From Isoetes taiwanensis (Eukaryota; Streptophyta; Lycopodiopsida; Isoetales; Isoetaceae), in contig JAJEKV010000084.1 in assembly GCA_021234155.1 (NCBI GenBank), forward strand, positions 1-64,000: 64,000 nucleotides of DNA, given 5' to 3'. The position numbers and the translations under genes are program-made. Of the stretch, positions 48,468-58,950 are shown one piece after another (positions within the stretch are counted from its first letter, which is position 1; the number at the start of each line of letters is the position of its first letter). The notes under the pieces were generated by a model, which did no database searches, was not told where the DNA came from, and saw only the letters and a list, made by a program, of their open reading frames with translations.

Positions 48468-50479
48468 TCATAGGTTGCATTGCACCATAAAGTGTGGGTA
48501 CTGCTTTATCAGATCTCTTTTAAGTACCCATGTCGCGTCTTCCACCGGCAAGTGTTTCCACTTGATCAAGTATTGGAGAAACTCCGATCTCCTTGTTTTC
48601 TTGAACGCTTTATCAAGAATTAGTTCTGGAACTATTTCTATCTGTTCTTCTGTCATTTCCAACATCGTTGGAGTGTCCAGGACTTCATCTGGATTGGGAG
48701 TGTGCTTCTTCAGCAAACTCACGTGGAAGACTTTGTGGATCTTTAGGTGTGCTGGCAAGTCTAACTTGTAGGATTGGTTACCCACTCTCTTGACTATTCT
48801 GAAGGGTCCAGCCCACCTTGGAGCAAGCTTCTTGCAATTTCCGATGCGGAGCTTCGCCTGCTTCACTTTGATTTTGAGCCATACGTGGTCGTCAACTTGA
48901 AACTCTCAGACCGTCCGATGCTTGTCGGCGATGCTCTTTTGACGACTCCTTGCTGCGAGAAGATATCCTCGAACTTCTTCCACCAGCTGCTGCATGTCGC
49001 TCAACATTTGCTGCGAAACTTCTACTTTTGACACGGGATTGTGCCAAGTGTCTGGAGTTAGGCATTGGTAGCTGTAATTAATCATGAACGGCGACATTTG
49101 GGATGATTCCTGCTTGGTGCTATTATACGCAAACTCCACCAAGTGAATAAACTCTTCCCACATGCCTTGCTTGTTCCAGACGTAGTTTCGTAGCATATCC
49201 TCTAATATTCTGTTGGTCCGCTCCGTTTGCCCATCCGTCTGGGGATGATACGCCGTGCTCATGGATAGCTTCGTCTGAATCGTTGCAAAGAGGTCCTGCC
49301 AAAAGGCACTGATGAACTTCGGATCTCTGTCGGAGATAATTTCCCTTGGCATGCCATGGAGCCTGAAGATCTCTTTGGTGAAGAGCTTTGCCGTATCCAT
49401 GGCTGTGTCCGTGGTCCTGCAAGGCACAAAATGGGCCATCTTCGACAACTTGTCGACGACGACCGTCAAGGCATCCTTCCCTCTTACTGTTCTTGGAAGC
49501 CCCATTATGAAGTCCATGCTGACGACCTCTCACTTAGCGTTTGGCACCCCTAATGGTTCCAATGCACCTGGAATTCGAAGCTGTTCTGCCTTCGTTTGCT
49601 GACATAGCTGACATTCCTTGATGTGGCGAGCTACCTGCTTCTTCATTCCTGGCCAATAGTAGCTGCTACGCATCTTGAAGTATGTCTTCATGAATCCCGC
49701 GTGGTCAGCTATTGGGCTATTGTGGGTATGAGGATCAACTTTCTTACTCCAGATGATTCAGGCACGCACAACTTGTTCTTATGGTACAGAAGGTTACCTT
49801 CCTTCTTAAAATTTTTGAAGGTTTCCCTCTCCTTATCCGTTCTCGCTTCCTTGCACAAGCTTGCCCATACTTCTTTGAAGTCCACATCCGTTGGCAAGGT
49901 TTCTTCGATCTTTTTCCTGAAATCGCTGAAGAGCGTCGAGATTGCGTTGCAGTGCACTCTAGTTGTCAACGGATGCCTTGAAAGTGCATCTGCTACCACA
50001 TTAAGCTTCGCGGGCTTGTAGACTATGTCGAAGTCATACTCTTCGAGAAACTCCATCCATCTTCGCTGCCTCAGATTGAGATGTGGTTGCGTGAATACAT
50101 ATTGGAGGCTCTGATGATCCGTGTCCAACTGGAACTTCCTTTCTAAGAGGTAATGCCTCCAGATTCTTAACGCCCTGACAACTGCAAGCAATTCCTGATC
50201 GTGTGTCGGGTAGCGTGTCTCGGCATCGTTCATCTTCCTGGAGTCATACGCTATTACCCGCTCTTCTTGCATGAGCACTGCACCTGTGACTATCTTACTT
50301 GCGTCTGTCGCCACTAGCTTGTCCTTCTCTGGGTCTGGCAGGGTCAAGACGGGGGCGGTTGTCAAAGCTTCCTTCAACAATTCAAATCCTGCTTGGGCTT
50401 TCTTAAGCCAATGGTCTGCCCAATTTTTCACCTTCTCCGCCTTCGTCAAGTCTGTTAGTGGGGCTGCTATCTTTGCGAA
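48468..50479 (-). pseudogene. Gypsy pol remnant: RNase H, integrase, chromodomain
   Basis: RNase H with LVATDASKIVTGAVLMQ and the downstream DADALSRH-type region is joined in frame to gag at 50479. Integrase follows: a zinc-binding HHCC region with CQLCQ (about 49610), SMDFIMGLP, ISDRDPKF and HPQTDGQTERTN carrying the D, D and E catalytic residues (49517-48906). The C-terminus (about 48629-48480) is chromodomain-like, with YLIKWKHLPVEDATWV; in chromoviruses this domain directs integration to marked chromatin. Breaks: a frameshift near 49715, a TGA just before the MDFIMG motif (looks like TGG mutated), and another stop at about 48906. The reverse transcriptase palm is absent. Confidence 0.88.
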
Positions 50480-51051
50480 GTTCTTCCACCAGATGCGTGT
50501 GGCTCCCTTCAAGTTGGTTGTTGCCACCCTGCCTTTGTCCTTATCCTTCATGCCATAGGCGTTGCCGTACTCGCTCATCTCGTCGAGCCATGTCTCTGCC
50601 TCTAGGCCTGATCATTTCGCCCAGAACCGCTTCAAGTTCAAGGCCTTCCATCGTTGCCCAAAGCGAGTCTACCTTCTTACGGTAATCCAAGGCCTTAGCA
50701 TCCTTACATTCGGCCGCCTCTGGCGGTCCGACACTTGTTCCGCCTCTTTCTCGGACTCAGTGCGAGGCCCGAGCTTGAGTCGGGAGGTTTTACGTGTTTG
50801 GGGACCTCCTTCTCTTACTCCTCTTCTTGTCCTTCCCGACTTTTCGGGGTGTCGTTTCGGCCGGATGATGCCTGTGCGCCCGATGGGGCCTTTATCTGGT
50901 CCAGTTCGTTCGCATTTGTGACATCTCCTCTTACGGGGTCATGGGACCATATGCTTGAGCAGGTTCCTTGGGATGGGTTGCCTGTCAGGGGTCTCTTCGT
51001 CTCTGTTAGGCCTCCTGTTTTGTTCGACCGTTCTTTGTTCCCTATCTGCAT
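50480..51051 (-). pseudogene. Gypsy gag remnant fused to RNase H
   Basis: Starts at ATG 51051. A hydrophilic N-terminus (51051-50815) runs to a stop, then shifted frames lead into the capsid-like stretch AETWLDEMSEYGNAYGM and VATTNLKGATRIWWKN. That last motif, usually mid-gag, is followed at once by FAKIAAPLTDLTK, which normally lies after the RT. So nucleocapsid knuckles, protease and RT are deleted with the frame kept. Confidence 0.72.
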
Positions 51052-51300
51052 ACACAGTTGGCCATGGTCTTATGGTTAGTTCCATTTACTTTATTGTATT
51101 CATGTATTTGCTAAAATATTTGGAACCAAATACACTCAACAAAGTATTTAAATATTTAACACAAAATATTTTTATTATATAATATTTTTAGATACAATTC
51201 CTCCGGGATCAAGATTTTAACTATTCTTGAAATCGCCGGTAGGATGGGTTATCCTCTAAGAATTTCTTAACTTGGGCCGTTCCTACCGAGCGTCCCAAGT

Positions 51301-52757
51301 TTAAGAGACATTGGTTGGCGTCCATACTGTAAAGGCTGTCACCAATTCCTCTACCTCATGATCGGAGGTGTAGGCGGGGATTCTTGCCAATCTTCCCTGC
51401 CGTCGGTAGGGCACGGCGAAGTCGAAGATGTCAAGTGCCATCGGTCTCTTGACTAAGACAGCATAGTCGACATTTGCAGCTATTCGAGCATGCATGCCAA
51501 AGCCAGAGAGTGCAATGAGCATAAACACTCCTTCTTCGCCACGGGAACTGAATTTGCGGTGTATCACCGCTATTCTCCCATCCAGCAGCAGGGGAAGGTA
51601 GTACCTCAACGACCTGTCATTGTGTGTCGCTGATGACTCTCCTCCTGCTTGGCCTCCAGCTCTATGCCTTCCGGCGTATTCATCGACCTCTACCTCAGTG
51701 ATTTCTTGGTAGTCTCTAATGGTCGAGTCGACTCGCCTGATGTCGATTCCTGCTCCTCTTGCACGAGGTGGTGTCGACGAGCTCGGCATCAAAATGCTCG
51801 TGGTATTGCCACGGATCCCCATCCGTTCTTGGATGGCGTAGAACTCCTCCTCAGATGGCAGTTCTCGCGTATGTTGCTGTAAGCCTGGATATCCGAAGTC
51901 GACTGCCCTGTATAGGTGTCGGCTTCTCTCACTTGAAGCGGGAAGTCTGAGACTCCCCGGACGATGAAGTCATCTAAGTCTGGTTGCTGCCGTAGTTGGT
52001 GCAGCAATTCATCAAGTCGGAACTCCCTCTCCCTGCATTCGGGGAGATTCTGGATATCATTGAGGAGCAGGTACTCCTCACCGTCAATGATAATGGGGGC
52101 TAGGCTTGTAATGCCTAGCCCTAGTGGGGGAGCGACTCTGAGTGTCTGGCGGCTCCGCTCGAAGTTGGGTAGCTCCTCTTCTGCTTGCCGCCGTTCTTCC
52201 TCTGGGTCGAGCTCCGTGTACTCTTCCTCGTCCGATTCCTCTTCTTCTGTTCTTCCTTCCTGCTCTTGCTGGTACTGCAAAAGCATCTGTTCTGCTGCTG
52301 AGGATGCTATGGGGTCCACTTCCATGGGAGGAATAGAGGTTTCCCCCATTGGGTTTTCAGCACGGTGGGAGAGGAATATGGCCAAGGCGGCGGTGTAGGA
52401 AAAGTACTTGGTCCTGTCAACTGTCAGGACCATGTAGTCTGGCAACCTTTGTGCCTTGTTGGTCAAATACTTGGCAATGTTTGGGACATCACCCAAGGCT
52501 GCCTGAAGGGATGGGCGGGGAACAAAATAGCCCGTGCAAGGGGGAAGTTGTACTAGGGACTGACCTACCCTATCTTGGAACTCAGCCAAAACTCGCCTAT
52601 ATGCTGGCGTTGCGTGCAAAGTTGCTTGGACATCTATCTCTTTGCCAAAGAGTCGGAAGATGTCATTGACATTAGCCTCGGCTGCATGGCCACTGGCGCT
52701 GTACCATCGTCTGAAGTCCAGCAGTTGCCATTGATTTAGGGAAGAGGTGAGTAACAA
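51301..52757 (-). CDS. Unrecognised protein gene downstream of the H3-like gene
   Basis: Not recognised. Two overlapping frames, 52757-51789 (322 residues) and 51822-51301, likely form one protein of about 480 residues with one frameshift near 51865. N-terminal part is mixed helical (DFRRWYSASGHAAEANVNDI, FRLFGKEIDV). Then comes a very acidic stretch (TEEEESDEEEYTELDPEEE) about residues 165-195, then a folded-looking region (APIIIDGEEYLLLNDIQ), and a C-terminal domain with RYYLPLLLDGRIAVIHRKF and FDFAVPYRRQGR. No signal peptide, membrane segment or zinc motif. The start is unclear: the frame opens at TTG, and the nearby ATG (about 52732) is in another frame. It has its own TATA box (52843) and two palindromes upstream, matching the H3-like gene, so the two are probably co-expressed. 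It is unlike gag or env. Confidence 0.62.
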
Positions 52758-52842
52758 ACAGATGCAGGAGCGCCTATGGGAGCTGGGAAATCGCCTAAAG
52801 GGTCAAGAGCAGACTTGTAGGGTGTCAAGTGGCAAATGGGGT

Positions 52843-52854
52843 CCTATTTATAGG
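52843..52854 (-). promoter_or_regulatory. TATA box of the unrecognised gene
   Basis: Minus strand reads CCTATAAATAGG, about 86 bp upstream of the start of the open frame and 190 bp downstream of the nearer palindrome. It is a strong plant TATA consensus, also present before the H3-like gene. Confidence 0.7.
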
Positions 52855-53044
52855 CAAGGGAAAAACCCTAATTTTTGGATGACTTAGAAATTTATTGGGG
52901 TTGGGCAATTCTGACCTATTAGGAGGTCCAAATGAGGATTTGAAGACTACTTTTGGGGTTTGAGCATGCTAAGATTAGCTAATGAACTCATTGCAACAAA
53001 CTGGAGGTCATTTGGATATGGTATGGTGGAGAATTTGCTGAGAG

Positions 53045-53111
53045 GTCTCACACGTTGCGCCCAGTCCAAAAATGAACTTTTCATTTTCGGTCCTGGCGCG
53101 ACGTGTGAGAC
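53045..53111. promoter_or_regulatory. Palindrome 1 (67 bp), upstream of the unrecognised gene
   Basis: Arms GTCTCACACGTTGCGCCCAG and CTGGCGCGACGTGTGAGAC face each other around a short A/T-rich centre (AATGAACTTTTCATT). It can fold almost end to end. It lies exactly 200 bp from the next copy. Confidence 0.85.
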
Positions 53112-53244
53112 ATTGACTCTAATTGGGTTAAACTTATCCAATTTGGGTGATGTAAGGGTCTAATTCTGCTAGATTCATCGAGTTAGGCAGAATTGACCCC
53201 TTATTTGGTCGATTTGGAGCTGTTTTGGGCACTTTTGGGCCATG

Positions 53245-53311
53245 GTCTCACACGTTGCGCCCAGACCAATAATGAACTTTTCATTTTCGGTCCTGGCGCG
53301 ACATGTGAGAC
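53245..53311. promoter_or_regulatory. Palindrome 2 (67 bp)
   Basis: Second copy of the family, with the same arms apart from ACATGTGAGAC at its right end. It lies between the H3-like stop (53456) and the TATA box of the next gene, so it could also act in 3'-end formation of the H3-like transcript. Confidence 0.85.
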
Positions 53312-53455
53312 ATCCTCTCCATTTTGCTCAAAGTGTCCGTTTTAACTAAAACAAAAGCCAGAACTCAATAACTCAACTCAATTAAACAAGATTAGACATG
53401 TTACTTTGTCAAAAACTCTTTATATTAACAAAATTTTTTCATTATTTACAAAATT

Positions 53456-54699
53456 TTACGGTCGCTCTCCCTTGATGTAGCTAGCAAGATGCATGTCCTG
53501 CTTCATTAGTGTCACCCTCTTTGCATGGACTGTGCAGGCTGTCGAAACTTCAAAATGCTGCACTAGTTTTTGTTCTGTTGCCTCTTGCAGGGCCAGCAAC
53601 ATCTCGTCCGTCACCCTCATTTCCGTGTTGTATTCTTGAATCACTTCTCGGACTAGTCGGGTGAACGGTGCACGGGGGATCAAAAACCCGAAGCTACGCT
53701 GAAAATGCCTGATCTCTCTCAGGGCTTTCCTCTCGCTCTCCTTTCTGTCGATTCTCTTCTTGCCTGGTGGTCTAGGAGGCCTGGGCTTTTCTGGTGGGGG
53801 CTTCAGTGTCTGGCTCTTCGTCGGATGTCCACCTTCTATAGTTCTAACCCTGTTCTGTTGGTAATATGTGTTGTACGCCTCCCACTTCGCCATGAAGGCG
53901 TTGTGCTCCCTTAGTTTCTTCTGATAGACCTTGACAGAGTCTATCACATACGCCTCTCGGGCTGGCCGCGACACTTTGTTTCTGTCCCACGTCGGGTATG
54001 GCGGGGGCTTCTGCACTTGATCCGGCTGCTCTGGGTCGGGTGCTGCCTGCTCATTGGCGGGATCCTTCGAAGAACCCGCCTCCTTGTTGAAGGGATTAAA
54101 GTTCTCATCCTCCGAGTCATTCGAGGAGGGTGGGGGCTGGTCTGCTCTTGGATGACGACCTTGGAGCATGGGACCTTCTTGAGTTTTCTTTGGCCTCCCT
54201 CCACGAACTTTCCCTTCTTCACTCTCAACTCCTCTGCTGCTTTGGCTTCCTCTTCTTCTCTCTTCCTTTTCTTCTCTTCCCTCTTTCTCTCTCGGCGGCG
54301 TTCCTTGGCTTCATGCTTTCTAATCCACGCCGCCAGTTCTTCTTCTTCCGCTGGGTCGAGGGTTGGCTGCCTCTGCTCCTCTTGCTCCTCGGCCCGATCT
54401 TGTTCTTCTTTCTTCTTCCTTTCCTCCTCCTCCACTTCTTCAAGAATTTTCTGCATGACGTCTGGTTTCTCATAGTCGAGAACCTCTGTCCCCGCATCGG
54501 AGTGTGTATCCTCCTCCACCTCTGTCTCACCCCCTTCTTGGTCGTTGTTGTTGATGGGGTGCTCCTCGGACTCCGCTCCCTTGCTGGTTGAAGGTTGATC
54601 TCCTTGCTGAAAGAGGCGCTCTCGAAGCATCTCTTGGAGTAGGGCGCTGGGAGTTGTGACACCTGGAGGAACTCTAGCAGTCTGTTTCGTCCTGGCCAT
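53456..54699 (-). CDS. Histone H3-like protein with H3 tail start and long internal extension
   Basis: The product begins MARTKQTAR, identical to histone H3 through R8 including the lysine-4 context. It ends in an 89-residue histone fold (53725-53459): ALREIRHFQRS, APFTRLVREV, LLALQEATE, VHAKRVTLM, GERP. By hand alignment without gaps, 45 of 89 positions equal canonical H3. Contacts of the H3-H3 bundle (C110, H113, D123, L126) and R49, R69, R72, R83, R116 are kept; K56 is R, K79 is N, and R128/R129 are lost. Loop 1 has canonical H3 length, unlike most CenH3. About 315 residues separate tail and fold: an acidic stretch, a charged coiled coil, an AT-hook-like GGRPKK (in one frame), and proline-rich PPPEKPRPPRPPG. 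The two halves are in different frames, joined somewhere in the purine-rich part (about 54300-54115). ATG at 54699 chosen for the H3 match and a TATA box 107 bp upstream. Confidence 0.85.
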
Positions 54700-54805
54700 G
54701 TTTGACTGTTCTTCAATCCAAAGTCGGGCGCCCCAAAATCGCCTTGGCAAGGGGGGGGCGATTTTCTAAGGAGGAACGCGAAAATGGGAGAGGGGGGTCC
54801 TAGGT

Positions 54806-54816
54806 CTATTTATAGA
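54806..54816 (-). promoter_or_regulatory. TATA box of the H3-like gene
   Basis: Minus strand TCTATAAATAG, 107 bp before the ATG and about 99 bp downstream of palindrome 3. It shares CTATAAATAG with the second gene of the module. Confidence 0.72.
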
Positions 54817-54914
54817 TGGTCAATTCTAGGTCAAATTGCAAACTACCCTTTTGGGTCATTTAAAACACTTATTATCTTACTACATGGCTAAATTTAGACA
54901 TTTCTAACCTCATG

Positions 54915-54981
54915 GTCTCACAGGTTGCGCCCAGACCAATAATGAAAAGTTCATTTTCGGTCCTGGCGCGACGTGTGAGAC
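54915..54981. promoter_or_regulatory. Palindrome 3 (67 bp), upstream of the H3-like gene
   Basis: GTCTCACAGGTTGCGCCCAG, an A/T-rich centre, then CTGGCGCGACGTGTGAGAC. Same family and orientation as palindromes 1 and 2, about 100 bp upstream of the TATA box. Confidence 0.85.
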
Positions 54982-55128
54982 ATGGTGGATTCTGATGCTA
55001 AATTTTATACTTTCTAAGCATGTTTTTAGGAATGTAACATACTAATGTAGCTAGTTTTTAGCTTAAAATCCGAATTACCATGTTACTTTCCTGAAATTCA
55101 TCACTTTTCAAAGTGTTTTGGGCTCAAT

Positions 55129-55190
55129 GTCTCACACGTTGCGCCCAGCCCAAAAATTTCCATTATTGGTCCTGGCGCGACGTGTGAGAC
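55129..55190. promoter_or_regulatory. Palindrome 4 (62 bp)
   Basis: GTCTCACACGTTGCGCCCAG ... CTGGCGCGACGTGTGAGAC with a shorter centre. Starts 214 bp from the start of palindrome 3, close to the 200-bp spacing of the other pair. Confidence 0.85.
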
Positions 55191-55381
55191 CATCCTACTT
55201 TTGAAGGCTTTGGCTCACTAATTTTTGTCTTTTTATGTTCTAATTCACTTATCTGTTACTAGCTTAGCATATACTACTAAAACGAGAAAACATTTTCCCA
55301 TCTTTCGAGGTTTGAGGATCCTATCAAGTCAGTACTACTGGGAGCATGGTCAGTGCTTTGTTCTTGGTCTCCAAGAACATT

Positions 55382-55393
55382 GCTCTGATACCA
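55382..55393 (-). other. Gypsy primer-binding site
   Basis: Minus strand TGGTATCAGAGC, complementary to the 3' end of initiator tRNA-Met and the common plant LTR-element site. It starts a few bases from the 5' LTR edge, which proves the minus orientation. Confidence 0.9.
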
Positions 55394-55950
55394 CTCTGAC
55401 GTCCCCTACTCGTATACGATGCACTCACCGTATACAAACAAGAGTTCATCCCCCATACCAGCTCCATGCTGATACAGGGCCCTCCACATATCACTGCACC
55501 CGTAACGGGTCCCAGTGGGAAGAGTGAAGGGGTCATTTTACCCCGTCTCCCTCAGGGTCTACCTAGTTGCGGAAGCGTAAACATACATGTCAGTGCATAA
55601 TTAACATCATCACATATCCACCTCGAAGGGTGGTACATCAACATCTGCATAGACAAAGATCAGCGCAATACATATGGGTCCCTACCCAAGGCTCAGAGTC
55701 CAGGGGATGACTGACGGCTTGGGTCTCCAGAGTTCATTGCAGACAGAATCATGACAATGGATTTGGCTGGCATGAGAACATGGCATAGGGTTGTCCACTC
55801 CATCCGCCCCTCCTGTGCACACTTTGCAGAGTAGGTTGAAGAGTGTTGGGACCTGACTGTAGCCCGCCGGATGCATAGCCAAAGGGGCTATTCCTGGGTT
55901 GCATCTCCCCAGTTCCGATGGGGCAAGTAGGATCACTCCTACCAGAGATC

Positions 55951-56515
55951 TGAAAGCTTCTGTATATTTGTCCTGTCAGTACTTCAAACAATCATGCATA
56001 ACCAATATAGCCAGATAAACCTGAGCTGCAATCCGGCTTATCTTACTGTCAGCGATTCGCTGCTATCAAGCAATTCCGGGTAGAAAACCCAGAGCAAATA
56101 ACAACCCAGCAACAAGCAATCCAGACTACCCAACAACAAGAAATCCAGACTAGAATAAGTCCGGGCAACTAACCTCAGTTTTTAGAAACATCAACTGGCT
56201 TCGGCAGCCCAGATAGTCTTAACCCAACCTCAGATGAAACACAACTATGGCAGGATTCGGCAGCCTCAAATCTCCATCTAGTGTCAGCAATCTGGATCCG
56301 GCTGATTTCTGTAAGCAGATCCGGCAGTCTTCTCTTAGCAGATCCGGCGTGCAGATCCGACGTTTTCACCTGTGTGCAGATCGTGGCTTTTTCCTTTTTT
56401 TATAGCCTGGCTTTGTCGGTTAGAATAGTCTATGCTTGCCACGTGCAATATTAATCTAAAAAACTATTGCAACATATTATTTCGTTCTCACTATGGTGAC
56501 ATGATATTTTCAACA
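55951..56515 (-). repeat. 3' LTR of the Copia element
   Basis: 565 bp, TGAAAGCTTC...TTTTCAACA on the + strand. It keeps all CAG and CTG words in the 56250-56385 stretch that are altered in the other LTR. Confidence 0.94.
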
Positions 56516-56523
56516 CTCCTCCT

Positions 56524-58782
56524 TCATGTCACATTAATCCCAACTCCAAGTTTGTGTTTCTTACATTTGTCTTCTCGTAAGGCCTTCGTGAACATGTCTG
56601 CAATTTGATTATCTGTTGACACATATGCTACCTGTATTAATCCTTTCTGAACCAGATCTCTAACAAAATGCATGTGCAGTTCAATATGCTTTGTTCTTTC
56701 GTGCATTATTGGATTTTTAGTCATTGCTATGCAACTCATGCTATCACTGTACAACTGCACTGGATTATCTTGTATTATCCCTAACTCTTCCAACAATCCT
56801 TTTAACCACATAATTTCTTTAGCTACAAGAGATATTGCTGCATATTCTGCTTCTGCTGAGGACATAGCAACTGAAGACTGTTTTTTACTTCTCCAGGATA
56901 TAGCTGCTTCTCCTAACATAGTAACATAACCTGAGGTGGATTTTCGAGAATCTGTATCTCCTGCCCAGTCAGCATCTGCATATGCCTTTAGAATGAAGTC
57001 AGCTTCTTTGTCCCACTTGTATTCAAGACCATCATTAAGCGTTCCTTTCAAATATCGAAGAACTCGTTTTGCTGCAAGCCAATGTGCTTGTCCTGGATTG
57101 TTTGCAAACCGGCTTAGAAAATTAACTGCATAGGAAATGTCAGGGCGTGTACTGTTTGCCACATAGAGTAAACAACCAATTAATTCTCTGTATGGTACCT
57201 TCTCCATATAAGTTTTTTCATGAACCGTGCTTGCACACATTTCATTACTTAACTTTGCACCAACCACCATAGGTGTTTTTACTGGATTACACTCAACCAT
57301 ACAGAATCTTTCTAAAATGCCCTGAATGTTTCTTGTTTGCGTAAGAACCATTTTTCTAGCTTTTCTGTCTCTATACACTTCCAAACCAAGAAATAGTTTT
57401 AGCTCACCTAGATCTGTCATTTTAAACTTTTCTTTTAAGACTGCTTTGCAATGGTTTAGACAATCTGTACTATTCGACACCATTATACAATCATCTACAT
57501 AAAGAGCGATTATGCAGAAGTTATCATTATTGCGAAACATATAGAGATTCCCATCAGATTTTAGCTTCTCAAACCCTTGTGCTTTTAGATAACTATCAAT
57601 GCATACATACCACTGTCTTGGAGCTTGCCTTAATCCGTAAACTGCCTTTCTTAACTTCCATACCATGTCTTCTCCTTGCTCGTAACCTGGAGCTTGTTTC
57701 ATGTAAATCTCCTCCTCAATATCAGCATTCAAGAAGGCTGTGCTTACATCCATATGATGTAATTCTAGATTCCTGGCATTTGCATATGCTAAAATTGCTC
57801 TCAAACTGGTTAGCTTAACAATAGGAGAAAAAGTTTCTTCATAATCAATACCCTTTTTTTGTGAGAAGCCCTGTGCAACAAGTCTGGCCTTATATTTTTG
57901 TAAGCTTCCGTCTGGTCCCTTTTTAATTTTAAAAATCCACTTATTCCCGACTATATTTTTTCCTTCAGGACGCTTTACTAGTTCATATGTTTTATTACCT
58001 ATAAATGACTGCATCTCATCGTCCATTGCGTGCTTCCATTTTTCTGCATCTTCTGCATTAATTGCTTCATCAAAATTATTAGGTATACCAGGCTCAAATA
58101 ATGCCATTATTGCAGGAACACTATCTTCTGGTAAGAAAACTGCTTGCAAACATCTACTTTTACCTGTTTCTTGTCTGCCAAACAAACCTTCGTCCACTTG
58201 AAAGTTTTCTTTTAAACGTTCAACTTCACTCTTACGTTTCTTGGGAGCTTGTGAATCAACAATAGGTATTTCTTCAGCTATAGGTGTTTCTATTGTTTGA
58301 CCGTTTTCTGAAACTTCCAAACCATTATCATCATCTATATCTATAGGAGCTTCAAATTCCTTTTTATCTACAACCTCCTGCTTGATATCTGTCTTAATCT
58401 TAACATCTTTTGTTTTTCTATCTTTGTGTAAGACTAATTCATTAAAGGTTACATCTCTGCTGATATATACCTTTTTGGACTCTGGGTTATACAATCGATA
58501 ACCTTTTGCTTCTTCATCGTAGCCAATGAGATAAGCCTCCATTGCTCGATCCTCAAGTTTTGTCCGCTCTTCTTCTGGAACATGAACATAGGTTAGACAT
58601 CCATAGGCTTTGAATTTATCATAACTTTGCTCCCTGCCAGTCCATATTTCTTCAGGAATGTTACCATTTATGCTAGCTGAAGGTAGCCTATTTTGGATAT
58701 AGAACGCTGCCTTAACTGCCTCCCCCCATAAATAATTAGGTAATTTTGCATGTTTCAGCATTGCTCTTGCGACATCTAACAC
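56524..58782 (-). pseudogene. Copia pol part 2: integrase C-terminus, RT, RNase H
   Basis: A 752-residue open frame. It begins in the integrase (LDVARAMLKHAKLPNYLWGE), passes through an acidic linker, then RT with NKWIFKIKKGPDGS, KARLVAQGFSQ, MDVSTAFLN and the catalytic YVDD (codons at 57502-57491, about residue 428). RNase H follows with DADWAGDTDSRKSTSGY and SSAEAEYAA, then the terminal HIELHMHFVRD region. Its stop overlaps the polypurine tract, as is usual in compact Copia elements. It is cut off from part 1 by a frameshift. Confidence 0.92.
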
Positions 58783-58950
58783 TTGTTTTCTATTTTTTAT
58801 GCTTACGCTACTCCATTCTGGCGAGGACTATATCCAGTAAGCTGCCTTTTTATTCCCTTTTCTAAGCAAAAACACTTGAACCTTTTTTGACAAGTACTCA
58901 CCACCTCTATCGACCTTATGCACTTGATTTTTTTCTGCTTTTGTTTCATT

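Noticed and set aside
49123-49533. Second reading frame overlapping the Gypsy integrase
   Set aside because: Shadow frame; the catalytic motifs are in the other frame.
53456-53725. The histone fold as a centromeric H3 (CenH3)
   Set aside because: Loop 1 has the same length as canonical H3, and the tail start is canonical. The LIPRAPF segment does look CenH3-like, so I leave this as a question for a tree.
54017-54591. Long + strand frames rich in leucine and serine opposite the H3-like gene
   Set aside because: They are shadows of the purine-rich coiled-coil coding strand.
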